Assembly (NCBI GenBank): GCA_944326125.1
Contig: CALVCR010000042.1
Location: 1 to 51,254, forward strand
Reading direction: 5' to 3'
Source: Candidatus Gastranaerophilales bacterium
GTDB taxonomy: Bacteria; Cyanobacteriota; Vampirovibrionia; Gastranaerophilales; Gastranaerophilaceae
DNA length: 51,254 bases
The translations under genes were made by a program, and so were the position numbers. Numbering within the stretch: position 1 is the first letter of the stretch; each line of letters opens with the position of its first letter. The notes below the pieces were generated by a model, which was not told where the DNA came from, ran no database searches, and saw only the letters and a program-made list of their open reading frames with translations. Positions 35,925-44,375 of this stretch are shown piece by piece.

Positions 35925-35996
35925 TATCGGGAATTATTCACTCAAGCACGCTTTCGGCTCCGCCTCCAGCTATCGTTTCGTGAACAATTCCCGATA
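35925..35996. repeat. 17-bp inverted repeat with 38-base loop
   Basis: TATCGGGAATTATTCAC at 35925-35941 pairs with GTGAACAATTCCCGATA at 35980-35996, one mismatch. The loop contains a GGC-TCC-GCC hairpin. No gene lies inside. Confidence 0.85.
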
Positions 35997-36132
35997 TCTT
36001 TCCGTCCGTTCTTTTTTCCCTGCCCTCTCTGAACAGAAGAGGGTAAATATTATATCCAGTTCGTGACGCTTATCAATGAGGCGATTGAGCTTTATTATTT
36101 ACTCCTGCATTTACCCCACCTGCATTTACCCC

Positions 36133-36484
36133 CGCCGCCGAATTCGGACTTCACACCGGCTTACATTTATTTGGGAGAGATAACTAATGAGGCAGACAGG
36201 GTAGATGGTCTTTAAGCCTGTAGATTAACTGTTGTCTGCCGACTTATATATTTACCCCCTCTTCCGCCTGTGCAATCAAAGATTGCTTCGCTCCATCCGC
36301 ATCAGCTTCTGTCGCAACGGCGGTGTCGTAGTGTTTCGTCCTCAGTTCGCCGGCTCTTCGCCGCCGAATTCGGACTTCACACCGGCTTACATTTATTTGG
36401 GAGAGATAACTAATGAGGCAGACTTGATGGATAATTTTTCGGCTTGTAGGTTTACCATTGTCTGCCGACTTATATATTTACCCC
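36133..36484. repeat. Two-unit long repeat with GGCAGAC/GTCTGCC arms
   Basis: Two copies, 226-227 bases apart. The left block (36133-36197 and 36359-36423) is about 65 bases and opens CGCCGCCGAATTCGG. It ends GGCAGAC, after which about 35 variable bases run to GTCTGCCGACTTATATATTT and the right block (36232-36258 and 36459-36484). GGCAGAC and GTCTGCC form a stem over the variable loop. ATTTACCCC recurs five times around it. I see no coding signal. Whether this is an ncRNA, a mobile-element remnant or a recombination site is open. Confidence 0.85.
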
Positions 36485-36489
36485 TATAT

Positions 36490-37749
36490 TTACCCCCCGC
36501 AGCAGTTTTTATATTTCTTACCACTTCCGCATGGACAAGGATCGTTGCGGCCGACTTTAGCGGTAGGGGCTGCGGCAGGCTCCGGTTTCGGGGCAGAAAT
36601 TATATCAAATACCTGTGAGAAAGCTCCTGAACAGTATAGAACCGTAGCTGATGAATAGATTCTGTTATTCAGATATTCGGATTTGTATTCTTTCATTAAG
36701 TCTTCAAATGTATAAGAAGTTTCAAGGGTTTCATTAATAATATCCATAAAGTTTGGATAAGCATCTTTAACCCTTGAGAGAATAGTATCCGGAATAGAGT
36801 CGTTGGATAGGAAGTATTCAATACATCCTTTGTAATTTTCTACGGAGTCTTTATTTTCAAATATTTTTGTAAAAGTTTCGTAGAAAGGAATTGCATATAG
36901 TCCCTTTTCTTTATCAAATATTACTGCAACATCGTAGGTTTCACTGTGAGATGAGAAACCGCCGAGGGAATTTTCCAGAAAATTTGAATAATTGTTATCA
37001 AGCTCTTTTACGTGGAAAAATTTGTATTGTTCAATGTTAGAAAGCTTGTCGGAAAGGTCGATTTCTTCTCCGTCATTGAAGGCGCCTATAATATCATCAG
37101 CGTGTTTATTCGTGGTTAAGATAATATCTTTTCCGAAAGTTTTAATAAACTTTTCGTACATTTCGGAGATTGTGGATTTAATTTCTTCTTCTTTTTGCGG
37201 GTTATCAAGATAAAGAAGTTTAGGGTTCTGAACAAGTTTCATAACAGCATATCTCATTGCGTCTTCTTTTTGTGAGTGTGAAAGCACGCTGGATATTTCT
37301 ATTACATAGTATTCTCCGCGGAATTCAAAGATTCTAGCCGCAATATATTGACCGGCATAAACTCCTCTGAAGCTTGTCATTTTAGTAAGGGAAAGAACTG
37401 TATAAGTCTTTTCGTTAATAAGATTAAGGAGTTCAAATCCGTTTTTTAGAATTCTTTTTATTTCAAAAATAGAAGCTTGAGTTCTAAGAAGACTTTCTGC
37501 CACTTCTTTATTTTTATATTTCCCTTCTTCAATAAACATTTCAAGAACGGGTTTATGGTTTTTACCTATATTTCTTTCAAAAATATAAGGCAGGAACACT
37601 TTTTCCATCTGGTTCAGGGAGATGTTTTTTGCTCCTATTGTGGATAAATATTCATCAAAATCTTCTTTTACGGTTTCGTTTGTTTGTGTAAAATCAAAAA
37701 TATCTTTAACAACTTCATTAATCTCATTAATTTTGTCTATGATTGTCAT
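36490..37749 (-). CDS. SEC-C zinc-finger protein
   Basis: The 419 residues end in a SEC-C motif: [19 protein letters not shown] (zinc-binding Cys-x-Cys-x8-Cys-Cys), near residue 400. The rest is a large helical domain unlike SecA (no DEAD motor) and without membrane segments. SEC-C proteins bind zinc, and some contact SecB or the ribosome; the role here is not known. GGAGAGG precedes ATG 37749. The stop codon directly abuts the repeat region at 36484. Confidence 0.85.
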   Translation of the reverse strand: MTIIDKINEINEVVKDIFDFTQTNETVKEDFDEYLSTIGAKNISLNQMEKVFLPYIFERNIGKNHKPVLEMFIEEGKYKNKEVAESLLRTQASIFEIKRILKNGFELLNLINEKTYTVLSLTKMTSFRGVYAGQYIAARIFEFRGEYYVIEISSVLSHSQKEDAMRYAVMKLVQNPKLLYLDNPQKEEEIKSTISEMYEKFIKTFGKDIILTTNKHADDIIGAFNDGEEIDLSDKLSNIEQYKFFHVKELDNNYSNFLENSLGGFSSHSETYDVAVIFDKEKGLYAIPFYETFTKIFENKDSVENYKGCIEYFLSNDSIPDTILSRVKDAYPNFMDIINETLETSYTFEDLMKEYKSEYLNNRIYSSATVLYCSGAFSQVFDIISAPKPEPAAAPTAKVGRNDPCPCGSGKKYKNCCGG

Positions 37750-37856
37750 ATCCCTCTCCTAATTTGAATCTGTAATAAGAATACATTAAGTATAATATTT
37801 TGACAATAATACTCTTAGGATAATCAAGGTGTTATCCTGTTTACCTATGTAATTTG

Positions 37857-38480
37857 TTATTTAGAAAATACCGGCGGCGGCTGAATATATAGCGGCTTTA
37901 AATCTCCCCAGCTTGTATTTGTTCCGGATTGAATCTTTTCGTATGAAATTTTAGCAAGGATTTCGCCGAGCGGATAATCTCCTTTCTGGTATGAAACGAT
38001 ATCATCCGTAAATGCGCTGAATCTTTCGTATAAACTATTGTCTGTTATAAGTCTGCGTCCTGTGACTATTTTGTCTACTTCTTCAAGTTCAACCGCTCCA
38101 AGGATTTTACCGTCGTAGACATAAGCTTTATTTTTTCTTGCGTCCAGAGCTACTATATCATTTCCGCCTAAGATTCTTGATAAAATTTCCAGAGAAGATA
38201 CTCCGATAACTTTAATATCAAGCTGCTGAGCCAGCATTCTGGCAACTGTAACACATGCTCTGATTCCGGTAAAACTTCCGGGTCCTATGTCTGTTGAGAT
38301 GTATTCCAGATCGGAAGGAGTTAAGTTTGCTTCTTTTAGCAGCTTAACTATTGTAGATATTAAGTATGCGGAATGATAATTTTCATTATTTGATAAAATT
38401 ATTTCGTTTTTAAAGCTGTTTCCGTCTGAGAGTGTAACATAAGTTTTATCCAGACAGGTATCAAAAGAAAGCATTTTCAC
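37857..38480 (-). CDS. tsaB: tRNA threonylcarbamoyladenosine biosynthesis protein TsaB
   Basis: Part of the TsaB-TsaD-TsaE complex that makes t6A at position 37 of ANN-decoding tRNAs. The 207 residues have an ASKHA fold with DIGPGSFTGIRAC near residue 66. The GTG start at 38480 overlaps the tsaE stop as GTGA and gives the family's usual MKxLSxDT opening; the later ATG would cut the first strand. It is last in an overlapping operon. Confidence 0.93.
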   Translation of the reverse strand: MKMLSFDTCLDKTYVTLSDGNSFKNEIILSNNENYHSAYLISTIVKLLKEANLTPSDLEYISTDIGPGSFTGIRACVTVARMLAQQLDIKVIGVSSLEILSRILGGNDIVALDARKNKAYVYDGKILGAVELEEVDKIVTGRRLITDNSLYERFSAFTDDIVSYQKGDYPLGEILAKISYEKIQSGTNTSWGDLKPLYIQPPPVFSK

Positions 38481-38950
38481 TTTTTTAATCCTTCTATTAC
38501 GTAATTATTTTTTTCACCGACAGAGCGGAATTCATATATTCTTGAATCGTCGTCATCATAAGTTACATTAATTTCAATTCTTTCAAACGGAAGTTCACCC
38601 TGAGAAAACTCAGCCCATTCAACAAAAGTTATTTTTTCTCCTTCGGAGTATTCCCGGAGTTCATCTGTAATAGTACTTATGCCGGTATGTTCCAATCTGT
38701 ATAAATCAAAATGGTAGACCGGGATTGCGGCGCTGTGATATTCATTTAAGATAACAAAACTAGGGCTGGTTACTTTTTCGGTTACTCCGAGAGCTTCTGC
38801 CGTTAGTCTTACGAAAGCGGTTTTACCGGCTCCGATTTCTCCGAAAAGGTTAATAAAACAACCCTTGTCTTTAACGAGTTTTGCAAACTTTTCAGCAAGT
38901 TTTTTCGTATCTTCTAATGTGCTGCATTTTTGTATAAATTGGTTTTCCAC
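38477..38950 (-). CDS. tsaE: tRNA threonylcarbamoyladenosine biosynthesis ATPase TsaE
   Basis: The 157 residues are the normal length for the P-loop ATPase of the t6A complex. The Walker A NLFGEIGAGKTAFVR lies near residue 38, followed by SPSFVILNEYHS and the conserved YHFDLYRLE near residue 78 and FVEWAE near residue 110. Its start overlaps the stop of the diguanylate cyclase gene by one base, and its stop overlaps tsaB, so translation is probably coupled. Confidence 0.95.
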   Translation of the reverse strand: MENQFIQKCSTLEDTKKLAEKFAKLVKDKGCFINLFGEIGAGKTAFVRLTAEALGVTEKVTSPSFVILNEYHSAAIPVYHFDLYRLEHTGISTITDELREYSEGEKITFVEWAEFSQGELPFERIEINVTYDDDDSRIYEFRSVGEKNNYVIEGLKK

Positions 38951-40365
38951 TATACTGTTACCACCCTGTTTCTTCCGCTTTCTTTAGCTTGATAAAGAGC
39001 CTTGTCCGCTCTTTCAAAGAGTTCTTCTCCGGTTTCTTCCGGATTAAATTCGGCTATTCCCATACTTATTGTAACATTGATATTTTTTTTGTGGGCATCA
39101 TCTTCGCCGATTGTTACCGGAGTACTTTCAACGGCTTTTCGGAGTCTTTCTCCAACGACTTTTGCCTCGTCAAGATGAGTAAACGGAAGCAGAATAGCAA
39201 ACTCTTCTCCGCCGTATCTTGACGGTATGTCGGATTCTCTTAAAAGTTCTTTTATTGCGGCGGCTGTTTGTTTTAGTACTTCATCTCCCGCTGCGTGTCC
39301 GTATGTATCGTTAACCCGCTTAAAGAAATCAATATCAATCATCATGCCGCATAAAGGTTTTTGCTGACGTTTGGCGGCTGCAACTTCCTGCTTAAGACGG
39401 GTTTCAAACTGGCGTCTGTTGTTAAGCGAAGTAAGTGCATCAAGGGTTGCGTATTGAAGTATTTTAGAGTAGTTATTTGCTCTGTTAATTGTAACCGCAG
39501 ATTGTCTTGTAAGCTGTTCAAGGTAATCTATATCCCGTTTGGAGAGCTTTTCTATCATACTTCTTGCAACAATGCAGCCTGTAATTTCTCCGTCGGTGAG
39601 AAGCGGGAATGCACCTATTTTATCATCGTTTGTAAGAATAAATCCGTAACTCGGATCAAGACGGTTTAGGACTTCAAAAATTCTTTCGTCATTGCAGGCT
39701 TTAGGCCAGATAAGTTTAAATTCTCCGTCCTGTTTTAAAAATACATAAATCAGGTGGTCGGAAATAAACCTGTCCAGCATTTCCCCGATAAGAGGAACTA
39801 TGTAATTAAGCTCATACTGAGTTTCAATAATTTTTGCAATATTTTTCATTGCGTCATGAAACTCAACATTAATCTGAGATTGTTCATTTAAAACAATATT
39901 TTGAAGTTTCAGGGAAATTTGCGACCCGAAGATTTTCATAAGGAATAAAAATCCCATATCGATTGATGTATTTTCTTCAAAAATTGTTTCAATAACCCCG
40001 AAACACATTCCGCCTTTAACAACCGGCATGTAGAGTGAATCTATTTTAAAACTTATTTCACTTATTGTCTGAGGAAGTTTATATGCTTTTCCGTTAATTA
40101 CAAAGTCATTTCCGTGAATAGTTTCATATGCATTATAGGCAGATTCTTTTTCTTCACTGTTAAGGCTTTCATCAATTATTCCCCAGTTTTCTGCATAATT
40201 TCTTAAAGTTGAACTGTTAGGATCAAAAACATAGATATTTAAGTCCTTGATGGAAATATATTCTGAGACAACTGTTTTTAATTCTCTGACAAGCTCGGAT
40301 GAATCGAGTTCTTTTGTCAGAATATCTGCGATTTTTGATAAAAAGTGTAGTTTATTGTTATCCAT
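38950..40365 (-). CDS. Diguanylate cyclase with GAF-type sensor region
   Basis: The 471 residues have an N-terminal sensory part (residues 1-300, two GAF-like domains with a coiled joint) and a C-terminal GGDEF domain. The catalytic site is SRYGGEEFAILLP near residue 390, with RESD five residues earlier as an inhibitory I-site. It makes cyclic di-GMP, controlling adhesion or motility, in a cytoplasmic form with no membrane segment visible. It sits between a TPR protein and tsaE with one-base overlaps at each end. Confidence 0.93.
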   Translation of the reverse strand: MDNNKLHFLSKIADILTKELDSSELVRELKTVVSEYISIKDLNIYVFDPNSSTLRNYAENWGIIDESLNSEEKESAYNAYETIHGNDFVINGKAYKLPQTISEISFKIDSLYMPVVKGGMCFGVIETIFEENTSIDMGFLFLMKIFGSQISLKLQNIVLNEQSQINVEFHDAMKNIAKIIETQYELNYIVPLIGEMLDRFISDHLIYVFLKQDGEFKLIWPKACNDERIFEVLNRLDPSYGFILTNDDKIGAFPLLTDGEITGCIVARSMIEKLSKRDIDYLEQLTRQSAVTINRANNYSKILQYATLDALTSLNNRRQFETRLKQEVAAAKRQQKPLCGMMIDIDFFKRVNDTYGHAAGDEVLKQTAAAIKELLRESDIPSRYGGEEFAILLPFTHLDEAKVVGERLRKAVESTPVTIGEDDAHKKNINVTISMGIAEFNPEETGEELFERADKALYQAKESGRNRVVTV

Positions 40366-41432
40366 TAGTACTCTTCTTCTTCCTCGCTAAAGTAATCAAA
40401 ACCTGCGCAGGTTTTGAAGTTTTTGTACATAACTTTATCAAACTCTTCGTCCGGCACAACCCGTCCGTTAACGTATGTATAACTGAAGCTTCCGGTTGGT
40501 TCATCTGTGAGTTTTTGGGTGAAATACTCATCACTTGTGATAAATCTTCTTGTAACTTCGTTTAGAAGATTAAATATATAAGCTGTTTGCAGGTCTGATG
40601 AATGAGGAGTTTCCGTAATTAAAAGAGCTGCTTTCTGGAGTTCTGATATAGATTCTCTGTGTCGATTTAAACTTCTTAACAGAATTGCCAGATTATAGTG
40701 GCTTTCAAACCTCATCGGTGCAAGATCAATTGCTTTGCAATAATCAAGTCCGGCTTCTCTGAATTCTCCCCTGAGATGGTGTGCAACCGCTCTGTTATAG
40801 TATACATCCGGATTTTTCTTAAGTATCTTAGCGGCTTTGTCATACGCTTTTACGGCTTCGCTCAGATATTTGTATGCAAGATATTGCTTTTCGTACGGGA
40901 GATAGAGAGCTTTTCTTCTGAATGCTACACCTTTGTTAAAAAGAGCAAGTCCTCTGTTTGTATTAACGCTTTTTACATTGCTGTATACAAACGGAATCCA
41001 GAGTTTAAATAACCTGATTTTAGGAATTTCGTCAAATTGTGCGATTGCTTCATCAAAAAATCCCAAGTCTTCTGAGTAAACTATTCCCAGATTCATTCTT
41101 GCAAGTACAAACCGAGGGTTTGCCTCAATAGCATGGGTATAAGCATCTACCGCGGAATAATAATCTTCGTGCACGGTATAGATATTTCCGAGGTTAAACC
41201 ATGCTTCATAATGCCCCGGATACAGTTCAAGCCCTTTTAGATAATAATCGAGTGTTTTTCCCATATTATCCGCAGCATAAGCTTGATCACCTTTATAAAT
41301 ATAATATGTTCCTTTTGCGTGCCTGTACTGTTCTTTAAACCAGTCTTGGAAAAAATATCCGGCAAGCGCAAGGATTGCAAGAAATATAACAAATGTAACC
41401 TTTGAAAAAAGCTTTCTAAAGAAACGTTTCAT
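40365..41432 (-). CDS. TPR-repeat protein with N-terminal membrane anchor
   Basis: The 355 residues begin with a basic stretch and a single hydrophobic segment (about residues 11-27, VTFVIFLAILALAGYFF). Tetratricopeptide repeats follow: YYLKGLELYPGHYEAWFNLG near 63, AYTHAIEANPRFVLARMNLG near 97, and further copies near 190-245. The tail is acidic (EEEEEY). TPR domains bind proteins; with a cyclase next to it, it may help assemble a membrane complex. The -10 box TATAAT lies seven bases before ATG 41432, and no ribosome site is seen. It leads the operon. Confidence 0.9.
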   Translation of the reverse strand: MKRFFRKLFSKVTFVIFLAILALAGYFFQDWFKEQYRHAKGTYYIYKGDQAYAADNMGKTLDYYLKGLELYPGHYEAWFNLGNIYTVHEDYYSAVDAYTHAIEANPRFVLARMNLGIVYSEDLGFFDEAIAQFDEIPKIRLFKLWIPFVYSNVKSVNTNRGLALFNKGVAFRRKALYLPYEKQYLAYKYLSEAVKAYDKAAKILKKNPDVYYNRAVAHHLRGEFREAGLDYCKAIDLAPMRFESHYNLAILLRSLNRHRESISELQKAALLITETPHSSDLQTAYIFNLLNEVTRRFITSDEYFTQKLTDEPTGSFSYTYVNGRVVPDEEFDKVMYKNFKTCAGFDYFSEEEEEY

Positions 41433-41439
41433 GATTAAA

Positions 41440-41445
41440 ATTATA
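41440..41445 (-). promoter_or_regulatory. -10 box for leaderless TPR operon
   Basis: TATAAT on the minus strand, seven bases before the ATG at 41432. Confidence 0.55.
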
Positions 41446-41501
41446 CTCTAAAATTGAAATCTTGGCTATTAAAGCTATTAAGATAAACTTAATTCAGCTT
41501 A

Positions 41502-41510
41502 TGTTAAAAT
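41502..41510 (+). promoter_or_regulatory. Extended -10 box for leaderless ispE
   Basis: TGTTAAAAT ends six bases before ATG 41517. The predicted start is the A of the ATG. Confidence 0.55.
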
Positions 41511-41516
41511 AAACTT

Positions 41517-42359
41517 ATGGTTAAAATAAAATGTCCGGCAAAAATTAATCTTACTTTGGAAATTGTGAACCGCAGAGAGGACGGGTTTCATAATATAAAA
41601 AGTATTATGCAGATGATAAATTTGTATGATTACTTAACTATTAATGCTGTTGAATCGGAAGAAACTGTCGTAAATCTTTCCGGAACAAGCGATGAAATAC
41701 CTTATAATGAGAAAAATCTTGTATGGAAAGCTGCTGATTTGTTTCTAAAAGAACTTGGCAGAAAAATGAAAGTTGATGTATTTATAGAAAAAAATATTCC
41801 GATAGCGGCGGGGTTGGCCGGCGGAAGTACGGATGCTGCAGGTACAATTTTCGGGTTAAATGAAATTACCGGACGTCCTTTTGATATGAAAAAATTAAAT
41901 GAGTTATGTGCCAAGCTGGGCTCTGATCTCAATGTCTGCTTAAATGGGGGATGTACTCTTGCGACTTCACGGGGAGAAGTTACTCAAAAACTTCCCGTAA
42001 TTGAATCCGACGTTACTCTTATAAAACCTAAAAATCTCGGTATTTCTGCAGGGGAAGCTTATAAAAAATATGCGGCAAAAGAGTATAAACCACAGAATCA
42101 TATGACTGAAAAAATGATAGATGCAATAAACAATCACACTGATATAAAACCGTTTTTATATAATGATCTTGAATACGCAGTTTTTAATGATTATCAAGAA
42201 CTGCAGAAAATAAAAAGCATGCTTCCGGGTTCAATTATGTCCGGTTCCGGTTCAACTTACTTTGTACTTGAAAATCTCGAAAACCTTAGTATTGATGAAG
42301 ATTTTCAGGTGATAAATAATCTTAAATTTATTCCTGAAGGAGTTAGTAACATTTTGTAA
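41517..42359 (+). CDS. ispE: 4-diphosphocytidyl-2-C-methylerythritol kinase
   Basis: It phosphorylates CDP-methylerythritol in the non-mevalonate isoprenoid route. The 280 residues are a GHMP kinase: CPAKINLTLEIVNRREDGFH near the start, then PIAAGLAGGSTDAAGT near residue 96 (ATP loop), GSDLNVCLNGG near residue 139 and the SGSGSTYF motif near residue 240. Length is normal. It starts at the ATG at 41517, with no ribosome site but an extended -10 box. It is divergent from the TPR operon. Confidence 0.95.
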   Translation: MVKIKCPAKINLTLEIVNRREDGFHNIKSIMQMINLYDYLTINAVESEETVVNLSGTSDEIPYNEKNLVWKAADLFLKELGRKMKVDVFIEKNIPIAAGLAGGSTDAAGTIFGLNEITGRPFDMKKLNELCAKLGSDLNVCLNGGCTLATSRGEVTQKLPVIESDVTLIKPKNLGISAGEAYKKYAAKEYKPQNHMTEKMIDAINNHTDIKPFLYNDLEYAVFNDYQELQKIKSMLPGSIMSGSGSTYFVLENLENLSIDEDFQVINNLKFIPEGVSNIL

Positions 42360-42460
42360 CATTTTGCTGTTAACTAGCAAAATAATATATTTAGGGGTTA
42401 TATTATTCTATCGGGGTATTTATAATGGGAAAGGTATCCTGAACATGAGGTTTAACACAA

Positions 42461-42853
42461 GTGGTAGATAATAGATCAGCAGGATTTTTTGGAATCGGCG
42501 GCGCTTTTAATTTTAAAAGCGGTGATCCTTCCGGAACTGCAGCTAAAATGAGCCAGGATAAATATGGTTCTGAGGCTATGTACCTGCCTCCCGCTGAAGG
42601 TGAAGAAGGACAGGACGGATATTATAACCAGCCTTTCGTTGACAGGAGCGCGTTATTAAGAGCTACCCTAAACTCCCTTGCTATGACAAATGTTGCTTCC
42701 GTTCTTAATGCTCAAAGACACAAACAGTCTATAAAAGATCTTTTAGATAAGGAAGAGGAAGAAGAGATAAAAAGTTTGGACGATGTTTTTAAGGATGAAG
42801 AGGAGTCCGGTTCTGAAAACGAAGATGGGGAAAACGAGGAAGAACCTCAGTAA
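42461..42853 (+). CDS. Small acidic unknown protein
   Basis: The 130 residues start with GTG at 42461, eleven bases after a TGAGG site. An N-terminal Gly/Phe-rich start (RSAGFFGIGGAFNF) is followed by a helical middle (residues 60-95) and a strongly acidic tail (EEEEEIKSLDDV; EESGSENEDGEN). It has no signal peptide or motif I know. Confidence 0.65.
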   Translation: MVDNRSAGFFGIGGAFNFKSGDPSGTAAKMSQDKYGSEAMYLPPAEGEEGQDGYYNQPFVDRSALLRATLNSLAMTNVASVLNAQRHKQSIKDLLDKEEEEEIKSLDDVFKDEEESGSENEDGENEEEPQ

Positions 42854-42928
42854 AATATTACCCGATTTGACTATTCCTCTTGCCGTATTTGTGCTATAAT
42901 TTTGCCATAGACGAGGGGTGTAAAAACA

Positions 42929-43600
42929 ATGTCTAAAGAAGAAAAAAAGAAAAAAGGGCATAACTTTTCTTTAAGAGAACCCGAATTTTATAATAAATGG
43001 AGAAGATTTTTCCTTTTTCTGGTCACTCATATTTTTTATATGATAAGATTTAAGCTTGTTTACAGGCTTGAAGTTCAAGGAAAAGAAAATATCCCGAAAA
43101 CAAATGATTATATTGTTGCGGCAAATCACCTTTCGACTCTTGATCCGCCGTTAGTTTGTGCTGTTCTGGACAGAGGTGTGGCTTACATGGCGAAGAAAGA
43201 ACTGTTTGAAAATATTTTTCTGCGCTGGTGGCTTAATTGGCTTGGAGCGTTTGCTGTTGATAGAGAAAAATTGGGTGTTTCAACAATAAAAACTGTGCTT
43301 ACACTCAAAAAAACAGGGTGGGTCTTAGGAATATTCCCTCAAGGGACACGTCAGGAGCCGGGTGTTATAAGTAATATTACAAAAGGATTTGCTTCACTTG
43401 CTAAAACTACCAAGTGTGGTATACTTCCTATAGGGATCATAGGGACTCAAGACGCAAAGAGGATTCCGTTTAGCGGAAAAATTATCGTAAAAATAGGCAA
43501 AATTATTCCGTATTCCGATGATGTGAATGATATGGTGGACAAATGGGGACACTCTATTCAGGAACTTACCGGATACAAATATGAACCGGTTCCGGTTTGA
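42929..43600 (+). CDS. plsC: 1-acyl-glycerol-3-phosphate acyltransferase
   Basis: It adds the second acyl chain to make phosphatidic acid, the precursor of membrane phospholipids. The 223 residues have a hydrophobic segment near residue 25-45 and the acyltransferase motifs AANHLSTLDPP (HX4D) near residue 66 and LGIFPQGTR near residue 132. GAGGGG precedes the start, and TGCTATAAT lies upstream. A paralog follows 23 bases later. Confidence 0.93.
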   Translation: MSKEEKKKKGHNFSLREPEFYNKWRRFFLFLVTHIFYMIRFKLVYRLEVQGKENIPKTNDYIVAANHLSTLDPPLVCAVLDRGVAYMAKKELFENIFLRWWLNWLGAFAVDREKLGVSTIKTVLTLKKTGWVLGIFPQGTRQEPGVISNITKGFASLAKTTKCGILPIGIIGTQDAKRIPFSGKIIVKIGKIIPYSDDVNDMVDKWGHSIQELTGYKYEPVPV

Positions 43601-43623
43601 TGTTAATTACATAAGCGCTGGAA

Positions 43624-44301
43624 ATGTTATTGATGAAAAAGAATTACAACAGAAGAACAGAAAAAGATTACGGCTTTTTAAGAACGCTTTATTACAATTT
43701 GTTTGTACTATTCGTAGTTCTTCCTGTTTCAAAATTAATGTATAATATTAAACTTGAAGGAAGAGAAAATGTTCCGAAAGAATCTAATTTGATTTTTGCC
43801 GGTAACCATGTCTCATACCTTGATCCGCCGCTTTTGACGCTTGCTGTAGGGAAAAACGTTGCCTATATGGCAAAGCAGGAGCTTTTCAATGATAAAAGCT
43901 GGCTTTTAAGGTTCTTGGTTCATTCACTTGGAGGTTTTGCCGTCAATAGAGAAAAACCTGAACTTGCAACTTTTAAAACTGTTAAGGCTGTGTTTAATAC
44001 GCACTGGTCTCTTGGGATTTTTCCGCAGGGCAGAATTATAAAAGAACCTGTAATAGAAAATGTTCACAAAGGTTTTGTAATGTTTGCCAAAAAGTTTAAA
44101 GCAGATATTGTGCCTGTCGGCATATGCGGATTTGACGGGTATGCGCATAAGCTTTTTGAAAAACATATGACCGTCAAAGTCGGAAAGCCTATATCGTATA
44201 CCCTTGATGAAAACGAAATTATCAGACAATGGGCGGCTCAAGTGTCGGAATTGACGGGTTTTGAAAATAAAGTTAGTCTTAAAGAAACAACGAACGTTTA
44301 A
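43624..44301 (+). CDS. Second PlsC-family acyltransferase
   Basis: The 225 residues are similar in length and layout to the gene before it, with AGNHVSYLDPP (HX4D) near residue 56 and LGIFPQGRI near residue 130. The later Thr of the PQGTR motif is Arg-Ile here. ATG 43624 and ATG 43633 are both possible; neither has a good ribosome site, so coupling to plsC is likely. The two could differ in acyl chain or in acceptor (lyso-lipid versus glycerol phosphate). Confidence 0.9.
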   Translation: MLLMKKNYNRRTEKDYGFLRTLYYNLFVLFVVLPVSKLMYNIKLEGRENVPKESNLIFAGNHVSYLDPPLLTLAVGKNVAYMAKQELFNDKSWLLRFLVHSLGGFAVNREKPELATFKTVKAVFNTHWSLGIFPQGRIIKEPVIENVHKGFVMFAKKFKADIVPVGICGFDGYAHKLFEKHMTVKVGKPISYTLDENEIIRQWAAQVSELTGFENKVSLKETTNV

Positions 44302-44375
44302 TAATACTTAACAATATCCCGTTTTTAAGAAAATTTTTATTTTATGAGTGTTGTATTTATAATAGGAAGGTGTGT

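Noticed and set aside
36103-36489. A CRISPR array or integron attC cassette
   Set aside because: Only two units, 226 bases apart; no spacer-sized regular units, no cas genes and no attC core GTTRRRY.
36232-36618. A plus-strand open frame of 128 residues
   Set aside because: It runs through the tandem repeat, a hairpin-rich spacer and the antisense of the SEC-C gene, and has no ribosome site or protein-like composition.
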